Assembly (NCBI GenBank): GCA_036785705.1
Contig: JAWUZG010000332.1
Coordinates: 4,836,001-4,900,000 of the forward strand
DNA length: 64,000 bases
Direction: 5' to 3'
From: Acanthornis magna
Taxonomy: Eukaryota > Chordata > Aves > Passeriformes > Acanthizidae
The position numbers and the translations under genes were made by a program. Below are positions 10,781 to 22,989 of the stretch, in pieces; position 1 is the stretch's first letter; the number at the start of each line of letters is the position of its first letter. The notes beneath the pieces are model-generated. The model was not told where the DNA came from and ran no database searches. It worked only from the letters and a program-made list of their open reading frames with translations.

Positions 10781-13290
10781 CTGTGGGCTCGGCATCTCCC
10801 GGCAGCTCCGTGGATCCTGGAGGGTCTGAGATGTGCTGGGATGGGTCCCAGGTGCCAGGGGAGGCAGCGGTGTGGGAGGTGACACCCCTGCACCGGTGTT
10901 GGAGCACAGGGCCAGGGGATAGGATCCCCTGGGAAGGGAGCAGGGGCTGGCTGGGTGTGAGAAGGCTCTGATGGAGATTCCGTGTAGTGCTCATAGCAGA
11001 CAGGAGACTGCAGGATTGGGAAGGGCTGCTCAGCCCAGTGCAGGGCTGCAGGCAGTTCTGGGTACCTCTCTCCAACTTCAGTCTCCACAGCCTTCCCTGC
11101 CTCCTTCCCCAGGGTATCTGCAGCTGTCACAGCAGAGGGACCGCTCGGATTCCTCAACACAAACACATGGTCCAGGCTGGAACCTTTCTGCTTGGAGCAG
11201 GCTGCTGTTTGCACACCAAACCTGCTGCCAGCCCTCCCACACCACCTCCAAGCTCGCTCTGATTTACCCAAAACTCAGCATAAATCTCCTCCTCTCCCTG
11301 CTGCCGTGCTCAGCCCTGAAGCTCATCCACGTGGGAGTTCCCTGGACACGGAAGCATTAGCTCTTAAACGCTCGGAAAGGCACCTCACTCCCCGGCAGCT
11401 CCCTGGAGAGGACCACTTTCTGCATCCCTAATGCTCTGCCTGCCCTGGTTATGTTCAATCCGAGGCCTTGGCAGCACCATCCCCCTTCTACTCACTGGGG
11501 AGAGGGCAGCAGGGATCTCTTTTAGCTGGAAAACCCTGATTTTGGGATAGCTGTTCACTTCCCAAACTCCACTGCATTCAGCTGGGCAGGAAGCAGCACC
11601 TGCACCTTGCCCAGCCCATCCCCAGGATCCATCCACACAAAATCCAGGCTGTGATGGGATATGGGATCAGCCTCGTGCTCCATTCTGGGGAAACCTTTTG
11701 GTACCCACAGGCTCCTTGGTGCTGCTGCTGCTCAGGGCTAGGCTCAGGATGCTGGGCAGGGACCAGGAGCCAAGCCAAGCCCCTGAGCTGCTCAAATGCC
11801 ACCAGGGCTGCTGTTATCCAGATATTTCCCCATGGTGACAGCAGCAAATGAGGGAGAGAACAGAAAAATGTGCCGAGGCTTTGACAGGAGTGTCAGAGCC
11901 CTGAGTGAGCGCTAACAAGGACGAGTGTGGGCTCCTTAAACAAATCACTGTCATGTTGCAGGCATATCATGGTTTAACACAGCCACTACGAGTCACCAGG
12001 AAAGGTTAAAGCACGAATGGAAGACTCAGTCCTGGGAAACGTGTCAGAGCCGAGCTGTCCTGGGGACTGATCACTTCCTGCAGCCAGCACGGCTTTAGGG
12101 CCCGAGCCTGGAGTCCTTGGAGCACCCTTGAGATGGACCTGACGTGGTGCCTGGTGTTGGGAAGGCTTCCCTGTGGACGTGGGCACAGTAGCAGAAGGAT
12201 CTGCACTCCCAGGGACACCCATTCCCTGTGCCCTGCCCAGGGAGGAGCTGGAGGAGGCTTGGCCTCGTGCCCCGGCAGCCAAATACAAGCCCTAACTCCA
12301 AACACAGCCCTGGGATGCTCTTGGGATGTGGCCCAGGAAGCTCTGGGATGGCCACAGTGCCCAGCAGGCTCTGAGCCCCAGGGTCTGCCTGAAGAGGCCT
12401 CTCTAGCTGCATTGTCATTGCCCAGGATCCATCATTCCAGAAGCCTGGAGTGGCTTTGGCATCATGGGCTGGCTGAGTTCTCCATGGGGACAAACGCCCT
12501 GCTCACAGCTCGGGTGTGACAGAGGGTCCTGGCCCTGGTCACAGTCCTGCTGCAGCCATCCCATCCCTGGGGAAGGGGAGATGGCAGGGAATTCCTGCTG
12601 TAAACCCATTCCAGCCCAAATCCCGCTGCCTGTGTCCTGTGCCACAGCGGTTACTGGGAGAGCTGGGGCTCCCTCCATCCTTGGAAGCTGTCAAAGCACA
12701 TCCACGGCCTGAGCCAGTGTTGGATGCAGCTCCAGAGAGGAGCAGGAATCTCCAAGGAGCCTTCCCACCCACCAGTGCCTGTTCTGTGTGGAGCAAACCT
12801 CCCGCTAATCAGAGCCATAACTCTCTCGGAAGCACGAGCAATGAAATCACGGAGGCTGCTCACTGACACCCAGGGTCACTCCTGCAATTCATGAGGAGCC
12901 ACTCCCGGTGCGGAACCGAACGTTTCTGCCCGGGAAAATCATCTGCCAAGGTCATGGCGGCGATGCCGGCTCCGACCTCAGCACTCTGCTCACGTGCAGC
13001 CCATTAGGCGAGGAAATGCAGAACAAACAGCCCCCAAAGATCCTAAAGCCCTGCCCAGCTCCTGCAAGGCTCCTCTCTCCATCATGGAGCCTCTCCCAGA
13101 GCACGGCATCAAACTTTAATATCTCCCTCTCAGTCACACAAAGGCTGCAACGAGCCTGGCCTTTCCTGCTGTACAACCCCGAATCAAAGGCCTCTGCCAG
13201 AACAGAGCACCTGAAGAGAATGTTCCTCTCTCATCTGCAGCTCCTCGTTTCGGGGCTCTGGGTCCCCCTCAGCTCAGCAGCGCAGCCGAG
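10781..13290. other. Unique intergenic sequence, 2.5 kb
   Basis: No recognised CR1 copy, exon or RNA gene. AT-richer patches at about 11920-12010 and 12810-12860 are short. Overlapping stop-poor frames occur on both strands. Confidence 0.45.
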
Positions 13291-13299
13291 CAGCCTGTT

Positions 13300-13375
13300 C
13301 TCCTGCTGGGTAAAACAATTGGGCATGTTGCTAATTAGGCAAATGTCGTTAGGCAGGAGGCTGTTGTAGGAGAGA
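13300..13375. other. AT-rich island with palindromic homeodomain site
   Basis: Contains the 8-bp palindrome CTAATTAG at 13331-13338, a typical paired/homeodomain dimer-type core, inside gtaaaacaattgggcatg and gcaaatgtcgttaggc. It is a compact candidate regulatory element; no coding potential. Confidence 0.35.
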
Positions 13376-14157
13376 TGAAGGGAAGGCTGATGTGGAAGCA
13401 GAGCCCACTGGGCTCCTACGCCGCTAACTCATTCCTCCATCATTCCCTGCGTGAGATGCTGGGGTGCAATCTGTGTTTCCAGAGGGGAAAGCACACACAG
13501 CCCATTCCCAGGGGTGGAAAACATTGCAGGGAAACCTTGTAGGATAGGAAAACATTGTAGGCTGCAAGGAAAAAAACCCCCCAAAAATAGAAGGATGTGA
13601 AGGAAATGCCTCCAAAATGGCTGCAGGACAGCAATGCCGAGCCTCATTCCTGGCACGCAGGGATTTCCCAGCTCAGAGTGGGAAGTCTGGGAGAGAGGCA
13701 CTGTCGATGTGTTTCCCTACAAGAAAGGGCAGTGTGGGATGTGTGGCTGGGCATTACCCACCTGCGTGATGGCTCCCTGCCCTCTGATGCGGGGATTTTC
13801 CCCTTGGACGATGTGTCCAGAGGGGCAAGACAGGACTCAGATGTGCCATGAGCTAGGCAGGCTCTTTCCAGCCTGTCCCCTGCTTCTGTGCTGAAATACC
13901 CTTCCAGAAATCCCTGGGGCAGGAGCAGAGGAAGGGCTGCAGTGGGTTCAGTCTAGTTTTTGGGATCAGAGCACCCCACTGCAGGAGCCACATGCCATAG
14001 GGTCCAGCTCCAGCAGCCTGGAGGTGCTTCCAGCTCCCTGCCTTGCCTCTGGAGCCCAGAGCTGCATGGCTGAAGCCATCCCAGAATCAAGATTCCATGC
14101 AGAGAGGGTGTTGCACAGACCCTGGAGGATAAACCTGGCAGAGCAGAGCATTGGTTT
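13376..14157. other. Unique intergenic sequence
   Basis: Includes a two-copy 'gaaaacattg(c/t)ag' motif about 35 bp apart near 13515-13565. Otherwise nothing recognised. Confidence 0.4.
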
Positions 14158-14186
14158 GGATGGAAACCTGCCCTTGGTTTCCATCC
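14158..14186. repeat. Perfect 11-bp inverted repeat with 7-nt loop
   Basis: Arm GGATGGAAACC (14158-14168) is followed by a 7-base loop and then GGTTTCCATCC (14176-14186). Such a hairpin can arise by chance at about this frequency in 64 kb, so no function is assigned. Confidence 0.85.
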
Positions 14187-16198
14187 CTGGCCCAGTTTTC
14201 CATCCCTCACCTGGGAATGCTCTGGAGCCCACACCCAGCCCGTGTCCCAGGCCAGCCATCCCAGCTCTGGCCAGGAGGTCCTGTGTCCCATCCTGGTCCC
14301 CTGAGGGATGTCTGCCACGGGAACCTGTGGATTCCATGGGATGTGGGCTCCTCTCCCTGCACAGTGCCGTGGTTTTGCTTTCCTGGGAGGGGAGCAGCAG
14401 GGCTGGGCAGGGCTGGGGAGCAGGGAGGAGTCCCTGAGATTCCCCATCTGCATCCATCCCAGCTGGGTGCCCGCCCAGCACAAAGCATCTGGATTTGTGC
14501 AGTTGGCAGAGCAATCCCGTGATCCCAGCGAATCAGAGATTATCAAGGGGAAAAACTCGGGGCTTAAGTGGGATCGGGAGGAGGAGAGGAGGATTTGGAG
14601 CTGGTCCGATGGGTTAAGCCACTTGTACCGGCTGAGATTAAGACAGAAGGAGTCTGATTTAGATGGGAAATCTGCTGCACCCCCTCGAAGCCCTGGCCAC
14701 GCATTCCAGCAGCTCGTGGTGCGGGAATGTGACAGCTTGTCCCGAACCAACACAGCTCAGAGGGCAGGAACGGGGTCTGAGAGCTCCTTTCCCTCTCTGG
14801 CGCTCCTCTGCATGGTTGGAAGTGCCTGCACCTCCTTCCTTGTGATCCTTTCTCCTGTACAGCCTTAGCCTTGGTGGCTTCCCATCGGGTCCTGCCTCTC
14901 TCCCCTCTGGACAAGCCCCTTGCTGGGTCTGCAGATGGAGAGAGATGGAAGGAATTCACATTTTCTGCGTCCCTTTCCTGCAGGGATCCATCTCCAGTAC
15001 TGCCACAGCTCCCACGGCTCCTGTCCAAGGGACACCTCCATGCTTGCCTGCCGCTGCACCCTGCTCCAAGGGGTGCAGTTCCCTTATTGCCCTGAAATAC
15101 CACCTGCCAGGCAGCTGAATCCAGCCCTGAATCCCACAGGGATGCTCCACGGCCCACGATTGCCACAGTTTCCCAGTTTCTCCCCTCTCCTGGCTGCTCC
15201 TGAAGCCCCCAGGCTGGTGTTTCCTTGCCATGGGATCTCTGCTGGGATCGGGATGTTGCTCCCCTTGGAATTTGGCACAGCCCCCTGATGGCTCTGGAGC
15301 AGCCCTGGCTCCGGGAGCACCCTCCATCCCAGTGGGAGCCAAGACCTTGGAGCTTTTTCAAGGGTGAGGATGAGACAAAGGAAACCTAAACAGAGCCAGA
15401 GATGGGAGACAGGGGCTGGAAGTGAAAAGAGCAGCCAGGAATGACAGCCCCTCCTGGCACTTCTCCTTCTGTGGCGCTTCCAAGCCCTGTCCCCTCGGGC
15501 TGCTGTGCAGACATTCCTGGGAGTGGGTCCCAGGAGCTTCCCCCGGGTGCTGGCGGAGGGAAGGACAAGGGACCTTGTGCAGCTGAGGGAGGAGACGCAA
15601 AGCTGGTCCCTGAAAGCAGCTCTGGTGGCTGGTGGTGGCCAAGGTGGCCACAAAACCCTGCTCGTGGCCACCACCACCAGCCAAGCACAGCCAGGAGCCA
15701 GCCTGGAGCTTGGACTGCCCTTCCACAGCCTCTGGAGAGGCAGGATCCAACCCAGGAGACCCCATGTGCCACTGGAGAAGGCTCTGGGGGGCAAATCCCC
15801 ATGTGCAGCCCTTGGTCTGTGCCCCGGAGGGTGGTGACCCCCCATGCCCCCATCTGCCAGACTCTTGTGAGCCTGTGGAGGAGCACAGAGAGCCGGAGGG
15901 GTAAAGAATCCAAGTTTTGGCTGGAATGAAGCCCCAGGAGCACAAGGCTGGAGTGTCAGCAGCCCTGCAGATGCTGGTGGCTCCCACCCACCCAACGGGA
16001 CCACACGGACAAGGCAGGGAAGGGATTGGGGCCTGGAATCTGCGTGCCCCTCCAGGGATGGATCTGCATCCTGCTTGTCCCCCTCTGTGCCCTGGCCATG
16101 GAGAGCTGTCCTGCAGGATCCCAGGCCTGGTGGGAGAAAAACATCCAAGCCCCGCTCACATTCCCAGAGAAGTCAGTGCCATGTCCAGCCTTGAGCTG
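14187..16198. other. Unique GC-rich intergenic sequence, 2 kb
   Basis: Long stop-poor frames occur on both strands (for example 15084-16148 minus). They lack domains and overlap each other, so they are not called as genes. No repeat family seen. Confidence 0.45.
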
Positions 16199-16401
16199 CC
16201 TCCTGAGGGGAAAGGGAAAGGAAAAGGAAAGGGAAAAGAAAGGAAAAGGAAAGGAAAAGGAAAGGAAAAGGAAAGGAAAGGAAAAGGAAAGGAAAAGGAA
16301 AGGAAAAGGAAAGGAAAAGGAAAGGAAAAGGACCTCCTGAGCAGAAAAGGAAAGGAAAAGCATCTCCTGAGGGGAAAGGGAAAGGAACAGCACCTCCTGA
16401 G
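16199..16401. repeat. Polypurine (GGAAA/GGAAAA)n tract inside a 30-bp minisatellite
   Basis: A run of about 127 bases at 16205-16332 is entirely purine on the plus strand, built from GGAAA and GGAAAA units. It is framed by the anchor cctcctgag at 16199 and 16333, with further anchors at 16363 and 16393. The last three anchors are 30 bp apart. The array therefore looks like a 30-bp repeat whose first copy had its purine core expanded. Mirror-symmetric homopurine DNA of this length can form triplex (H-DNA) and stall polymerases. Confidence 0.92.
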
Positions 16402-16469
16402 AGGTGTCTCCTTAGGGGGAGCAGGAGCACCGGAGCCGGTAGCGGGAGCTGCACACTCAGAGAGGAAGG

Positions 16470-16570
16470 AGACCTAATGAGGTGCTTTATTAATTGCATT
16501 GTGAACTTTTCCTTTAATGGTTCTCCCCGCAACTCCCTCTAGTTAAAGCTAATGGCCTGTAGCGTGTACA
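16470..16570. other. AT-rich island (candidate conserved noncoding element)
   Basis: Contains cctaatgagg, tttattaattgcattgtg and agttaaagctaatgg: several TAAT/ATTA homeodomain-type cores within 100 bp, directly beside the polypurine repeat. The flanks are GC-rich. Regulatory role inferred. Confidence 0.4.
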
Positions 16571-19190
16571 GCAGATGGATTATCCAGAGGTGCCCAGGCA
16601 GCTGGGCCCTGCTGCCACAGGGGTGCGTGGGGACTGCCAGACACTGCTACCGGTGTCCCACAGCCCCTCGGGGACTCTGCCAGAGCCCAGGGGTGCAGCG
16701 GGGCTGGGACACCCTGTCCCTGCCCGATACTGGTCCCAGTATCTCTCTGAGGTGTGGAATGAGCAGCAGCCACACAGGTTCCCATCGCTGGGAGCTGCAG
16801 GCTGGGGGCTTTGTGAGGGCTTTGTGGGGGCTTTGTGAGGAATTTGTGGGCTCTGCTGTCCCATGGCTCTGTGTGGGACACTGGGTCCCTGCTGCAGAGC
16901 AGTTTTCCTGCTTTGCTCCTCACGAGGTGGCCTGGAGGTGGCAGGGAGAGGGAGCAGGAGCAGCAGCCCCAGGCAGAGCAGGGTGGCACTCAGCGGTGGC
17001 CACCTGCACTCAGCCCAGGGTGCTGCTCCAGGGATGACACAGAGCCTCTTTGGGTTCTTATTGATATGAAATGACAGCAGCTGCTCCCCAAAATGACCCT
17101 GTGCCACCAGGCAGTGCTGGTGCCCAGCCCCTGTGAGCAGTGGGAACCCGTGCTGCCCCATCCCGGGATAACCCTGGCAGAGCAGGATGGCCTTTTATGC
17201 CACCCCACGGATTTCACAGTGCTGGGTGAGAAAACACTGATTTCCAGCTCCTACGGAATGTGGGGTCAGGGCTACCAGCTGCATTAAGCACTGTGAGCTG
17301 TCAAAATGTGTCCAGCCACCGCCTGCTGGGAGAGCAGAGAGCTGTGATCCATAAAAACCCGCAGGACTCATGATCCAGGGAAGATTGGGGCCACAGTGGT
17401 ACAGCTCGACCACTGTTCTTCCACAGGTCTCCTCCATCCCTGCGCCTCAGAGCTGCATCCTGCCCTGCATCCCTTCCCATGCTCTCCCCTTTCCCCTGCC
17501 CTTTCTGGCTGCTCTTTTCCTGGGGAAGGTGGGCACTCTGGACTCATCCCACACACCGGGGCCTGTCTGCAGGCTGAGCAGCAGCAAGGGGAATAAATTA
17601 GCAGCTCCGAGAGGAGCTGGAGGTTTGCACGTGGGAGTTTGGTTCATTTTTAAAGCTGCTGCTGGGGAAGGCTGGGCCGGCCACGTCCCGCTGTGACTAA
17701 CGGGGCCGTGTTTGTATTTAGCGCTGCCATTAATTGCTGCTGGGAGATGGGGGAGTGTGGGCTCTGCTCCCCAGGGTGATTCACGCATCCCCTCCTCGGC
17801 ACTTTGGGCTGTGGCTCTGCTGGCCTCAGCCGTCCCCAGCTCCAGGGCAGCTCCCCGGACCCAGCACTGCTCTGCTGGAATTCCCTGCCCGGCTCCAGCT
17901 GCTGCCCCAGGAGGAGCTAGTGGTTCTGCGGAGCCTGCGCTGAGAGGTGAGAGGATTTTTAGCCTTGGAGAGGTTTTCCCGCAGAGGCACTGGCCTGTGC
18001 TGGGGGTGTCATGTCCCCTCCTGTGGTTGGAGCTGTCCTCTGGCTGTGCAGGGAGTTTGGACTCTGGAGGTGCCCAAATCCACCCCCATCCCGAGCCACG
18101 AGCCCCCTCCCCAGGTATGGAGGGCTTTTCCTCCATCCGTACCCCCACCCTGGTGCTCCATGCAGGTTTGTGAACGCTGGGGGAGGTGTGGGCACTGCCA
18201 GGGTCACCCCAGCCCCTGCAGTCGCCCAGCCATGGTCCCCATGGAGCACCCCATGGGGATGGGCTGGATGCAGGGAAGGGATGGGGCAGGACCCACCTGT
18301 GCCCCAGTGGGGTTGGGGGCTGCTGGGGGGCAGGGAGCCAGCAGGGAGCTGAGGAAGTGACATTTGTTGGGGCTGAGCTTCAGGACCACAACAGATGGGC
18401 AGGAGGGTGTTATAAAACAACATTTCCTCTGCACTGCCTCTCCCTAAGGTCTCCGTGCCTGAAGCCAACCTCAATTCCATGGAAATGAAGCCTGGGATGG
18501 ATGTTCAGGTGCTCTCCTGGCCACAGAGGCAGCCAGACCTGCAGCAGGCTGGGAAGGGCTGCGGGGCAGGGCACGGCAGGGCTGTGGGAGCAGACTGGTA
18601 TCCGTGTCCAGGGGTGAGCTGGGAGTGGGATCGAAGGACAGCCTGGAGGGGGCCACATGCACGGCCTCGAGCACAGCTGCTACAGCAGCCACCAGAGCCG
18701 GGGTGTGTGGGGACCCCTGAGCTCCTTGGGGCTCCTCAAAGGCCCTTCCAAACCCTCTGCAGCCACCAACACACCCCTTCAGCTCCCCCTCATTACGGGA
18801 TGGGGGATACAGGACAGCCCAGCAGCTCTGTGCTGAGAGAAGCCCCCTCTCCAGAATGAGCATTCCCCAGGGCAGCTTTGTGCTTGAGCCATGGCCTCAG
18901 AATTCCAGCAGCTGCTCCACACGTGGTGCCCAACCCCTCCACAGCACAAACCTTGGCTGTGCCCGAGCTCCTGGCTATGGGTGGAGGAGGCTGCAGCTCT
19001 GTGCCCCACCAGAGATGCCCTGGACCAGCCAAACCCTGCTCAGTTCTTGGCAGCAGAGCAGTGAAACCCCCCAGCCCTCTCTGTAGGAAGGCAGAGGGAA
19101 CGGAGGGGTCGTGGCCACCAGCCCAAGGGGTCCTTGATGCGCCTGCACCCCATGAGATCCCGATTTCCTGCCTCTGGAACACAAGGCAGC
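16571..19190. other. Unique GC-rich intergenic sequence, 2.6 kb
   Basis: No recognised CR1, exon or RNA gene. A short imperfect array of 'ggctttgtgagg' lies at 16806-16850. A small AT-rich patch with ccattaattgctg lies at 17708-17745. Confidence 0.45.
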
Positions 19191-19194
19191 TGTG

Positions 19195-19310
19195 TTGTTG
19201 GGTTTTTTCCCCCCGTAGCTGGAATTTTGCTGAATGTTTTGTCCTGGATCAGCTGAAAATAGCTGCAGTCAATGTTAACAATTCATCAGCTCGGTTTTGT
19301 CGCTGCTGCC
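19195..19310. other. AT-richer island (candidate regulatory element)
   Basis: Non-repetitive stretch containing gtcaatgttaacaattcatc (GTTAAC core near 19273) and ttttgctgaatgttttg. Borders are GC-rich. No exon signals. Confidence 0.3.
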
Positions 19311-19779
19311 TCGCACGGGAGGGGAACGGCTCCAGAGAGCCCGGAGCTTCCCAAAGGCCGCTGCTCGCTAGGGAGAGGCCTTCAAAGGCGATTCCCATGG
19401 GCTGCCCTTGCCTGACCCCGCCCCTGGCATTTATCCTGTGCTGGGTTGTGAGATGCAATCCCAGGGAATGAGCTCTTCCATTTTCCTGGTGCCTGTCCCA
19501 GCCCATTCCCACCTCTCCTCAGGGACACTGCTGGAGCTCAGGACAGCTCTGGGCAGCATCCTAGGCATGGTGGGGTGGGATTTTGTGGTTTTTGGAGCCT
19601 CTCAGTGCAACATCATCAATACAGGGAGAGCCTAGCACAGTCTTTGCTTCTGTCTGTCCATTCCCACTCCTCGGCTGTGTCCCTCAATTGAGCACAGCCA
19701 CAGTTGGTATTTTCCCATCTCCAGCTCTGTGTCTTCCCATTTCCCGCATGGGGAGCAGGGGTTTCATTACCAGCAACGT

Positions 19780-19960
19780 CCTTTCCTGGCTGCCCTTATA
19801 TTTATGGCAGTCCTTCTTTTTTATAGCCAATTTTGTAGAGTGCCCAGCAGTTAGCTCAACTGCTTCCTTTCATTTCGGCATTATTGCCAATTTCCTGTTC
19901 CACGGGCTAAATTTATCACTTCTTTAATTGTTTGATAACTCCAGGAACTAGCTGAGAGTC
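19780..19960. other. AT-rich island (candidate conserved noncoding element)
   Basis: About 180 bp with ccttatatttatggcag, ttttttatagccaattttg, ggcattattgccaatttcc and tctttaattgtttgataac. Two CCAAT-like 'gccaatttt/tcc' words occur 65 bp apart. It is non-repetitive and has no coding signal. It could also be a very old, unrecognised transposon remnant. Confidence 0.35.
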
Positions 19961-21734
19961 ACCCTGCCCTGTGCCAGCCCATTCCCTGGGTGAGGGTTCC
20001 ACGCTCCCACCTCCAGCACGTCAATGGTGTGCTCCTGACACATCTCTGCGAAGAAGATTCCAGCCTCAGCGCCATTCCCAGCCTCTCCCGGGTGCTTTTG
20101 GCCTCCTTTCCCTCAGTTTAATTTGCCCAGCCTAGTTCAGCATCCGTGCTTTGGTCCACTGCCAGTTTATCCTGGGAATCCTTGCAGTGTGTTAGGGGCT
20201 GCCTGAGCTCTTCTTGCTCCAGTGTCACTGCTCTGAGCTGTGGCCTCAGCCCATCTCAAGGCAGATGCCAGGACTCGGGCCAGGTGGGAACAGTCTCCTC
20301 AGGTGGGGTTTGGTCCATGACAGCCCCCCACTGCCCGGCTTTGGGCTGAGGAGGAGAACAGAGGAAGAATTCTGTGAGGCTGGAACAGCCCAGCCCTTCC
20401 CATGGCACTCCATGGCAGTGAGACCATTTCCCACCTGAGCTGCTGAAGGCCTTGTGCCTGCTGAGCTCTGGGAGCTCTGCAGAGTCCCTGGGAACTCTCT
20501 GGGTACCGGCTGTCCTGTGCTGGGATCCAACAGTGTCCTGGCTACTGCTTCCAGCCCCTCAGGCCTGGCAGGGAGAGCTGCAGACCGGCTGTGATGGCTC
20601 CTGCTCCAGCAGAGATTTCTCTCCTGACTGCAGGCTTTGCTGGGAAGCTTCCAGTTTTTCTCCTGGTTGGGGTTAGAGTCAGCCTTGTACCGCCTCCAGT
20701 GCTTGCCCTGGGTTTGTGGTGCTCCTCGCAGCCTCGTGGCCACTGGCAGTGTGAGTGCATTTGGCTCCCTGCTCCCTGCCAGTGCCTGCAGCACGGCTGG
20801 CTGGGATTCCTTCCACAGGGTGCTGCAAGCCATGCAGCCCTGGATCAGCCTCCTGGCACATGGCCCCATGCTGTTCCCAGTGCCCTGCCCCAGGTGCTGC
20901 AGCAAGCCCAGCTGTGGATGCCTCAAACCCGACCCCAAGGCTGATCTCACAGCTTTTCCATTGTTTCCACATCATCCCAGTCCGGTGGCCTGGCATGGAG
21001 GCTGTGTCTTCAGGAAGTGCTGTTTGAAGGCATCAGAGGGAAGAGAGGTTTGGGCAGCGGGCAGAGGCTCAGGTGCCCCACAGACCATCCCTTGTTTGGG
21101 TGACACATTCCAGGGGTTCCACTCCACCCTAACCACAGCCCCACGGCACCAAGAAAACATCATACCAATATAGAATATCCATATTCCAGCTGGATAATGT
21201 CCAAACTTCCCAATATCCCAAGCATATGCCCCACTCCAGGGCAGTGATCACAGCCCCAAGGCTGCCAGAGCTCCAGGAGCATTTGGACAGGGCCCTCAGG
21301 CACAGGTTGGGATTGTTGGGATTGTTCTGTGCAGGGCCAGGAGCTGGAATGATCCTTGTGGGACCCTCCCACCTCGGGCTGTTCCAGGATTCATCAGCCT
21401 GGCTGTGCTGTCACAGAGGGGGTCGAGCATCCCAGCTGTGCATCCCAGGAACACCACACCTTGTCCTTGTCCTGCCCAATCCTCAGCCATCCATTTGGGA
21501 TTGTTGTCCTTGTTGCTCCAGGCTGCCTTTGAAGCATGAATTCAATGGGTCTGGGTGCTGTGCCCCATTTACACTTCCCTGTGTGAAGCCCCCAGCCCAG
21601 GGGGGAGCAGCCACTCCTCCTCCAAGGTCCTGCCCCAGCCTTTCCGTGTTTCCCGAGTCCACCCTACTCCCACAGTGCTGGAGGTGACATCTCCCTTTGA
21701 AGGGGAATTTGGAGCCACAGAATTACCAGGGGGC
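19961..21734. other. Unique intergenic sequence, 1.8 kb
   Basis: Moderately GC-rich. No gene, CR1 copy or RNA gene recognised. Confidence 0.45.
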
Positions 21735-21945
21735 TTCACGCCTTGCATTGTTAGTGCTTGTCAAATATTTATGAAAAAACAATCTGGGGATAATTAATTC
21801 AGCAGCAATGGCAAAGCCCCGGCTGAGATTTATGGGATGGATGTGATTGGAGCACGGACAGAGCTCTGCCAAGCCCAGGAAAGTGTATCATCAATAATAG
21901 ATTTGTCAATAGATGAAAACATCAGCAGATAAACTAGTCTTGAGT
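21735..21945. other. AT-rich island (candidate conserved noncoding element)
   Basis: About 210 bp holding gtcaaatatttatgaaaaaac, ggataattaattcagc, gtatcatcaataatagattt and gtcaatagatgaaaac. TAATTA and ATCAATAA-type words suggest homeodomain/TALE factor binding. Sharp GC-rich borders; no frame or splice pattern. One of the better enhancer candidates by composition. Confidence 0.45.
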
Positions 21946-22254
21946 GCCACCTGGCCAGCACATCCCCGCAGTCACCCGTGGCCAGCGCCTGGCAAGCAGC
22001 TCCCGGTGCCACCTTTCCCGGCTGGAATCCTGCAAGAGCATCTCCAGAGCCACTCCACACAACTGGGGACAAGGGATGGGACACAGCTTCAGGGGGAGAC
22101 CGGCAGTACAGAGCCCCAGCGCTGGCCGTGTGCCATCATTCCTCCCTTTGGTGTCACCGCCCGTCCCCAGGGGAGCCCGGCTCTGGGATTCATGGCACAA
22201 AGGCGACCTTGAGCGCTGGGAGGTCCGTGCCCTTTCCCTGAATAGCTCCATGCC
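21946..22254. other. Unique GC-rich sequence
   Basis: Transition from the AT-rich island to the CpG-rich patch. Nothing recognised. Confidence 0.4.
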
Positions 22255-22480
22255 CGCGGGGTCCCCCTGACCCCAGCCCCGCCGCCCGGCCGGGGGCTGC
22301 GGGGTGCGGCCGGGGGCTGCGCACACTGAGCCCATTCACGGGGCAGAAAGGGGCCCTTGTTCCCTGCAGACAGAACCGAGGGCCCCGAGCAGCTGCGGCG
22401 ACGCGGGGCCACCGGGGCACGAGCAGCCCCGGGGCACGAGCGGCCGGTGGCTCCGGCGGGACTGCACGGGAGCCGCCCCA
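22255..22480. promoter_or_regulatory. Small CpG-rich patch
   Basis: About 225 bp with dense CpG (ccgccgcccggccggggg, gctgcggcgacgcggggcc). It includes a 17-bp direct duplication of 'cggccgggggctgcgg' type at 22287-22320. It could be an orphan CpG island or minor promoter. No TATA, initiator or donor site is convincing. Confidence 0.35.
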
Positions 22481-22989
22481 TGTTCCCAGCCCTGGCAGCT
22501 GCAGCAGCAGCACAGGCAGGGCCCCACAGCCTCAGCTCCTCACCCGAGGCTGGCACACGCCATCCCATTCCCAGGGCACCGGGCAGGGAGCAGAGCCCGC
22601 TGCTCCAGGGAATCCACGCGGGGGAAGGTGGCAGTGCCCAGGCTGGGCGGGCACAGGGCAGTGCGGCCAGGCAGCAGCGGCACTGCTCGGGGGGGAGCAG
22701 GAGCGACGGTGGGGCAGGGATGGGTGACGACCCCATTCAGCCTTGCAGCCTCTCCCCAGTGTTGCTCCTGCTCGGAACTTCCCGATATTCCACTCGCAGC
22801 ACCCTGCGGTCCTTGGAATGCAGGGCTGCGAGTGGGGCACATTCCATGGGGCAGGAGATGCGGGATTGGGCTGGACCAGGGGTCTGTGCCCGCCTGGGCA
22901 GCGCTGCCCCCTCTCCCCGTGGGCACCGAGGCTCCCCGGCCGGCCGGGTCGCTGGCTCAGGCTGCTCCTCATCCATCTGCTCTCCTGTC
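22481..22989. other. GC-rich unique sequence
   Basis: Stop-poor frames span it on both strands, without recognisable protein content. A CTCF-like core (agagggggcagcgc on the minus strand) lies near 22900-22915 but is weak. Confidence 0.4.

Noticed and set aside
16026..16340. Lys/Glu/Arg-rich plus-strand frame
   Set aside because: Produced by the GGAAA polypurine repeat.
22898..22916. CTCF-like core (minus strand agagggggcagcgc)
   Set aside because: The central part matches, but the 5' CCA portion of the consensus is missing; too weak to call by eye.
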